NCBI GenBank assembly: GCA_900771365.1
Contig: CAAGNU010000271.1
Coordinates: 1 to 19,483 of the forward strand
Direction of reading: 5' to 3'
DNA length: 19,483 nt
Origin: Bacteroidales bacterium
Lineage (GTDB): Bacteria; Bacteroidota; Bacteroidia; Bacteroidales; P3
The notes under the pieces are model-generated. The model had not been told where the DNA came from. It searched no databases and saw only the letters and a program-made list of their open reading frames with translations. This document shows, piece by piece, positions 16,708 through 19,483 of the stretch (position 1 is its first letter; the number at the start of each line of letters is the position of its first letter). A program made the position numbers and the translations under genes.

Positions 16708-18780
16708 TTAGAAGTCTATCACGGTGTATTCTAGATTGTCGTCAATCCTTAGCAGGCCGGCATGAGCGACAACGTATCTGTGCTTCATCTCTTCCTCGGT
16801 CAGGTCGTCCCAGGGTTTGAGCAAGGTGCTTCGTTTCAGGGTGTTGCTTGAGGGGGTGCCGTAGATATAGCCGCTCATCTTGGCCTTGGCGCACCAGCGT
16901 GCGTGTTCGGTCTTGGCGATGTTTTCGATGGCTTTCTTCTCCTCATCGGAGAGCTCTTTGGCTGGTTTGCGGAAAAGTTCCTCAATTCCTTTGCCGATGT
17001 ATTGCTTTGTGAAGGAATGACCTGCCTCGGAGAAATTCTGTTTCAGCTGACGCATGGCCTCGGCATACCTCTCATAGTCATGCTCTTGCTTTCCAATCAC
17101 GCCTTTCTGAACGAAGGAGTCCCATATTTTCGGGTCGTAGCCTGTTATCAGGCAGCGTCTTCTGAAATTCTCTCGTGCGGCATTGTAGCTTTTCGAACCG
17201 ATACCTGCGGGGTTGTTCGAAACAATCTCGTTCGCAATAAAGACATCCTCTCTCACGCCGAAAGTGAGGATAGTCTCCTCATGGGAGAAGCTGTTGTAGA
17301 AGTTGAGCACATTCTTGTCTTCCTCTTGCAGGTCGAAGATTTGGACGATGATGCGGAAATTCTTCAAGCCGTTCTTTCGTGCCTTATAGGCAAAGCGGTA
17401 GATGTCGCCAGCGAGGAGCACCGAGCGTTTGTCGTCCTCCAGCGTAATCATGACGTAGTTTAGGTCGTTGATGATTTCGTACAGATGTTTCCAAAACGAC
17501 ACCGTTCCTGCATCATTAGAGCTAAAATGGAAATGCGGGTCGTTGTGGGAGTTGGGCACTTCAATCACAAAATCGCCCATAATCGTATCCATTTTCTCAT
17601 CTTCGATATAGATGTTGAAAGGGATGACATTCCCGTCCTCGCCCAGCACGGAGGCGTATTCGTAGATGAATTTCGTCGCGGCTTTGCCTATGTGACCAAA
17701 TCCTATCACCATGGCGTTGAAGTTTCCCTTCACATAGCCGAGGCTGCGACCGTTATCATTCGTGGCCACCTCCATCGTGTTGCAAGGATGGTACTTGCCA
17801 TTGAGGATGAGCTGTTGTACGGCGATATTTGAGGGGTACATGAAATGGACGCCGGTGTTGTAGAGGCTGGCCTCGTACAGGTGGGTCTGCCCATCGTTGC
17901 CCACAAGGCAATGTATGGTTTTATTTGTCAGGAAGGGGTCTTTCACCAGCTTGAAGGTCGACTTCATGTTGTACTGTATATCGTTGGAAATAAGATATAT
18001 TGCGGTTTTATCGGATAAGAGGGGCTTCAGCTCTTTCAGACCGAAATCCTTCAAGATGTCGGAAAAATCCATCATGCTGGTCAAGTCCACCTTGGCTTGC
18101 AGTACGATGGTGATAGAGGTGTCGATACCATATTCTTCGAGGGAATCGTTGGCCTTGTTTTGTGCGGTCATATTGTGCAGGAGATGCCCGAAAGACATCT
18201 TCTCGGCCACTTCCTTGTCGGGAAACTGGATGAAGACGATGCGCTCTTTCTCTTTGTCGATAGTGCCTTGCAGCGACCGGGCGAGGAGGATGGTGTTGTG
18301 GTTGATGCCGAGGAAGATGTGGTTGACCTGCATGTCTTTGTTCAGGCGAAGATAAATCTTCGACATGGTGCGCTTTCCGAACATCGACACCAAGGCCGAG
18401 ATGCTGGTTATCACGGCGCAGGCATAGATGAAAATGAACAGCTCCATGAAAAACGGCTGGTGCTGGGCTTCCTCAATCTCAAGCAGGTCGGTGTGCGACA
18501 CAAACAGCTCAATCGAGGAGAGCAGCGACCTCATCAGCGTGCTCCATACCCCTTGAGGCACCTCTTCGAGCGAGAATCCGTAGAAGTACAGCGCTGTGCC
18601 AGCCATAAGGATAGCGATGGCGTAATACTTGATTTTGTTCAAGTCGAGCCTCGAAGTGAAGAGCATTATGGCATACAGGACCAGCAAGGTCATAAGAACT
18701 ACCTCTACGATTATCGAGACGAAATCGACGGACACCATTCCCATGGAAAGGATTTGGGATATGTTTAGTATTGTCTTCAT
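16708..18780 (-). CDS. Membrane protein with RCK-like Rossmann regions and RyR domain
   Basis: 690 aa. Three membrane segments are predicted at about 17-41, 52-70 and 110-133. I see no K+-channel selectivity filter (TxGYG type) in the 70-110 loop. Two Rossmann/TrkA-N-like regions follow: one starts near 152 (HIFLGINHNTILLARSL), the other near 355 with a classical GFGHIG at 360-365. This tandem layout is like BK, CASTOR and POLLUX-type gating rings. Residues about 619-680 form a RyR domain (AKTEHARWCAKAKMSGYIYG, then LLKPWDDLTEEEMKHRY), found in ryanodine receptors and as ligand-sensing modules in bacteria. I infer a sensor or regulator of ion flux; the ligand is unknown. It is a single-gene unit with its own promoter, convergent with tyrS. 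The stop at 16708 is 48 nt from the array. Confidence 0.85.
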   Translation of the reverse strand: MKTILNISQILSMGMVSVDFVSIIVEVVLMTLLVLYAIMLFTSRLDLNKIKYYAIAILMAGTALYFYGFSLEEVPQGVWSTLMRSLLSSIELFVSHTDLLEIEEAQHQPFFMELFIFIYACAVITSISALVSMFGKRTMSKIYLRLNKDMQVNHIFLGINHNTILLARSLQGTIDKEKERIVFIQFPDKEVAEKMSFGHLLHNMTAQNKANDSLEEYGIDTSITIVLQAKVDLTSMMDFSDILKDFGLKELKPLLSDKTAIYLISNDIQYNMKSTFKLVKDPFLTNKTIHCLVGNDGQTHLYEASLYNTGVHFMYPSNIAVQQLILNGKYHPCNTMEVATNDNGRSLGYVKGNFNAMVIGFGHIGKAATKFIYEYASVLGEDGNVIPFNIYIEDEKMDTIMGDFVIEVPNSHNDPHFHFSSNDAGTVSFWKHLYEIINDLNYVMITLEDDKRSVLLAGDIYRFAYKARKNGLKNFRIIVQIFDLQEEDKNVLNFYNSFSHEETILTFGVREDVFIANEIVSNNPAGIGSKSYNAARENFRRRCLITGYDPKIWDSFVQKGVIGKQEHDYERYAEAMRQLKQNFSEAGHSFTKQYIGKGIEELFRKPAKELSDEEKKAIENIAKTEHARWCAKAKMSGYIYGTPSSNTLKRSTLLKPWDDLTEEEMKHRYVVAHAGLLRIDDNLEYTVIDF

Positions 18781-18859
18781 GAGTGATATGTGCGGCTCTC
18801 GGATGTTTCTTTGTCGCAGTTTGGCATAGCGAAAGCCGTCGGACCACGCCTCCCCACTT

Positions 18860-18881
18860 CCAAGGCAGCAGGCTGCTTTGG
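18860..18881 (-). promoter_or_regulatory. Hairpin at predicted mRNA 5' end
   Basis: CCAAGGCAGC (18860-18869) and GCTGCTTTGG (18872-18881) form a 10-bp stem with one mismatch around a 2-nt turn. It begins about where transcription from the adjacent promoter should start. A 5'-terminal hairpin of this kind can stabilise an mRNA or serve as an operator dyad. Confidence 0.5.
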
Positions 18882-18887
18882 AATTTG

Positions 18888-18921
18888 CAAAGTTACGATT
18901 TTTTTTTCAATTATTCGCAAA
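18888..18921 (-). promoter_or_regulatory. Bacteroidetes promoter for the RyR-domain gene
   Basis: Read on the minus strand, 18895-18888 is TAACTTTG, a perfect TAnnTTTG -7 element, followed by C. TTTG at 18921-18918 lies 22 nt upstream as a -33 element, and the sequence between is T/A-rich. The transcript would start near 18882 and have a leader of about 100 nt. Confidence 0.75.
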
Positions 18922-19107
18922 AATCTCGTCACGCATCACTGATAATACTGATATGCGTGTAGTTATAATAGGCTATATGCTTTATATGGCGATTGCCGAC
19001 ATGGTCTTTGATGCCATCAATCAGACCGAATATGGTGCCACATCCTTGGGTAGATAACCACCAGCAGTCGAATAAGGCGAAGTGGGAATCGAGGCTGCAT
19101 GGATGAA

Positions 19108-19125
19108 GAATGCCCTTGGGCATTC
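19108..19125. promoter_or_regulatory. 18-bp dyad symmetry
   Basis: GAATGCCC (19108-19115) and GGGCATTC (19118-19125) are perfectly complementary with a 2-nt centre. It is operator-like in size. No gene start lies close by inside the window, and no T-run follows. Confidence 0.4.
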
Positions 19126-19207
19126 AATAGCGAAGCCGACGCAGGGTTTCTGGACCCTTGTATGCCGTAGCCATCACGACAAAAAGGGGGGCATGAGGTG
19201 AATAATC

Positions 19208-19288
19208 TTTTCGGCTCGTTCTAGTCTTTCGACTGAAGGAGTTTGTCTTTGATGAAAGGTCTATTCTACTCGTTCTATTCATTCGACT
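19208..19288 (-). repeat. Two 27-bp blocks of degenerate 9-mers
   Basis: On the minus strand 19234-19208 reads AGTCGAAAG / ACTAGAACG / AGCCGAAAA, and 19288-19262 reads AGTCGAATG / AATAGAACG / AGTAGAATA. The two blocks are 54 nt apart and each consists of three related 9-mers. The AGTCGAA core is that of the perfect array further right but in the opposite orientation. Confidence 0.5.
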
Positions 19289-19327
19289 AACTTGCAGAAC
19301 GCTCATTAATAGTTAGTTGCCAGTAGA

Positions 19328-19483
19328 ATCGAAGCAGTCGAAGCGGTCGAAGCAGTCGAAGCAGTCGAAGCAGTCGAAGCAGTCGAAGCAGTCGAAGCAG
19401 TCGAAGCGGTCGAAGCAGTCGAAGCGGTCGAAGCAGTCGAAGCGGTCGAAGCAGTCGAAGCGGTCGAAGCAGTCGAAGCGGTC
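19328..19483 (+). repeat. 9-bp microsatellite (GTCGAAGCR), running off the window
   Basis: One near-complete unit (ATCGAAGCA at 19328) is followed by 16 perfect 9-mers from 19337 to 19480 and a further GTC at the window edge. The last base of each unit is only A or G: G, six A, then strict alternation G/A over the last nine units, so the right part has an 18-bp higher-order period. The period is a multiple of three, so all frames stay open (V-E-A, S-K-Q or R-S-S/G on the plus strand), but nothing shows that it is translated. Confidence 0.93.

Larger units (their letters stand above)
18781..19483. other. Right-edge non-coding region
   Basis: About 700 nt without a supported gene. It holds the promoter and leader hairpin of the minus-strand membrane gene, an 18-bp dyad, two related 27-bp blocks and a 9-bp microsatellite. 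Two short minus-strand frames (18929-19123, 64 aa; 19124-19306, 60 aa) abut as TGA-ATG, but neither resembles a protein family, has a signal peptide or has a coding-like context. I do not call them genes. Confidence 0.6.

Noticed and set aside
18929..19306. Two abutting small minus-strand genes (60 and 64 codons)
   Set aside because: No recognised domain or coding signature; the second overlaps the degenerate 9-mer blocks and the pair sits in a repeat-rich intergenic stretch. They may be relics, but I cannot support them.

Overview
The window looks like chromosomal DNA of an obligately or facultatively anaerobic member of the Bacteroidales (Bacteroidota). The reasons are a complete Bat (Bacteroides aerotolerance) gene cluster, a secreted protein with a type IX secretion (T9SS) C-terminal sorting domain, promoters of the TAnnTTTG type, and A-rich start regions without classical Shine-Dalgarno sites. 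I do not try to name a genus.

Layout. Positions 1-469 hold no protein gene but carry a strong hairpin terminator and a possible small structured RNA. From 10785 down to 470 runs one long minus-strand gene cluster: moxR (MoxR AAA ATPase), a DUF58 protein, a TPR-free membrane protein of the DUF4381 type, batA, batB, batC, batD, batE, then a secreted WG-repeat protein and an RseC/MucC-type membrane protein. Spacings are mostly under 35 nt, with two overlaps (4 nt and 13 nt) and three longer spacers (93, 87 and 155 nt). Two of these spacers share a CAAATC/TCTTCAAAT-like sequence.

A 607-nt divergent intergenic region (10786-11392) separates this cluster from the plus-strand genes. It is AT-rich at both edges and GC-rich in the middle, where four 11-bp units form a helically phased array next to an 8-bp inverted repeat. 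On the plus strand follow a 1025-aa secreted, probably highly expressed beta-propeller-like T9SS cargo and tyrS (tyrosyl-tRNA synthetase), with a perfect 12-bp terminator hairpin between them only 10 nt from the tyrS start. Between tyrS and the convergent minus-strand gene lies an array of about 12 tandem 50-bp units (16031-16628, with degenerate ends).

The last gene, 16708-18780 on the minus strand, encodes a membrane protein with three predicted N-terminal membrane segments, two Rossmann/RCK-like regions and a C-terminal RyR domain. It resembles an ion-channel regulator or ligand sensor. It has a good Bacteroidetes promoter and a hairpin at the predicted 5' end of its mRNA. The final 560 bases are non-coding as far as I can see and end in a 9-bp microsatellite that runs off the window.

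How it fits together. MoxR plus the three VWA/DUF58-type proteins (BatA, BatB, DUF58), the BatD scaffold and the TPR proteins BatC and BatE are expected to form an envelope complex of the MoxR-VWA chaperone type. The WG-repeat and RseC-like genes are joined to it by overlap and may be envelope or redox partners. The most interesting items for a second look are the 50-bp array, the RyR/RCK membrane protein, the phased 11-bp array in the divergent regulatory region, the 9-bp array with its inverted degenerate relatives, and the possible small RNA at the left edge.
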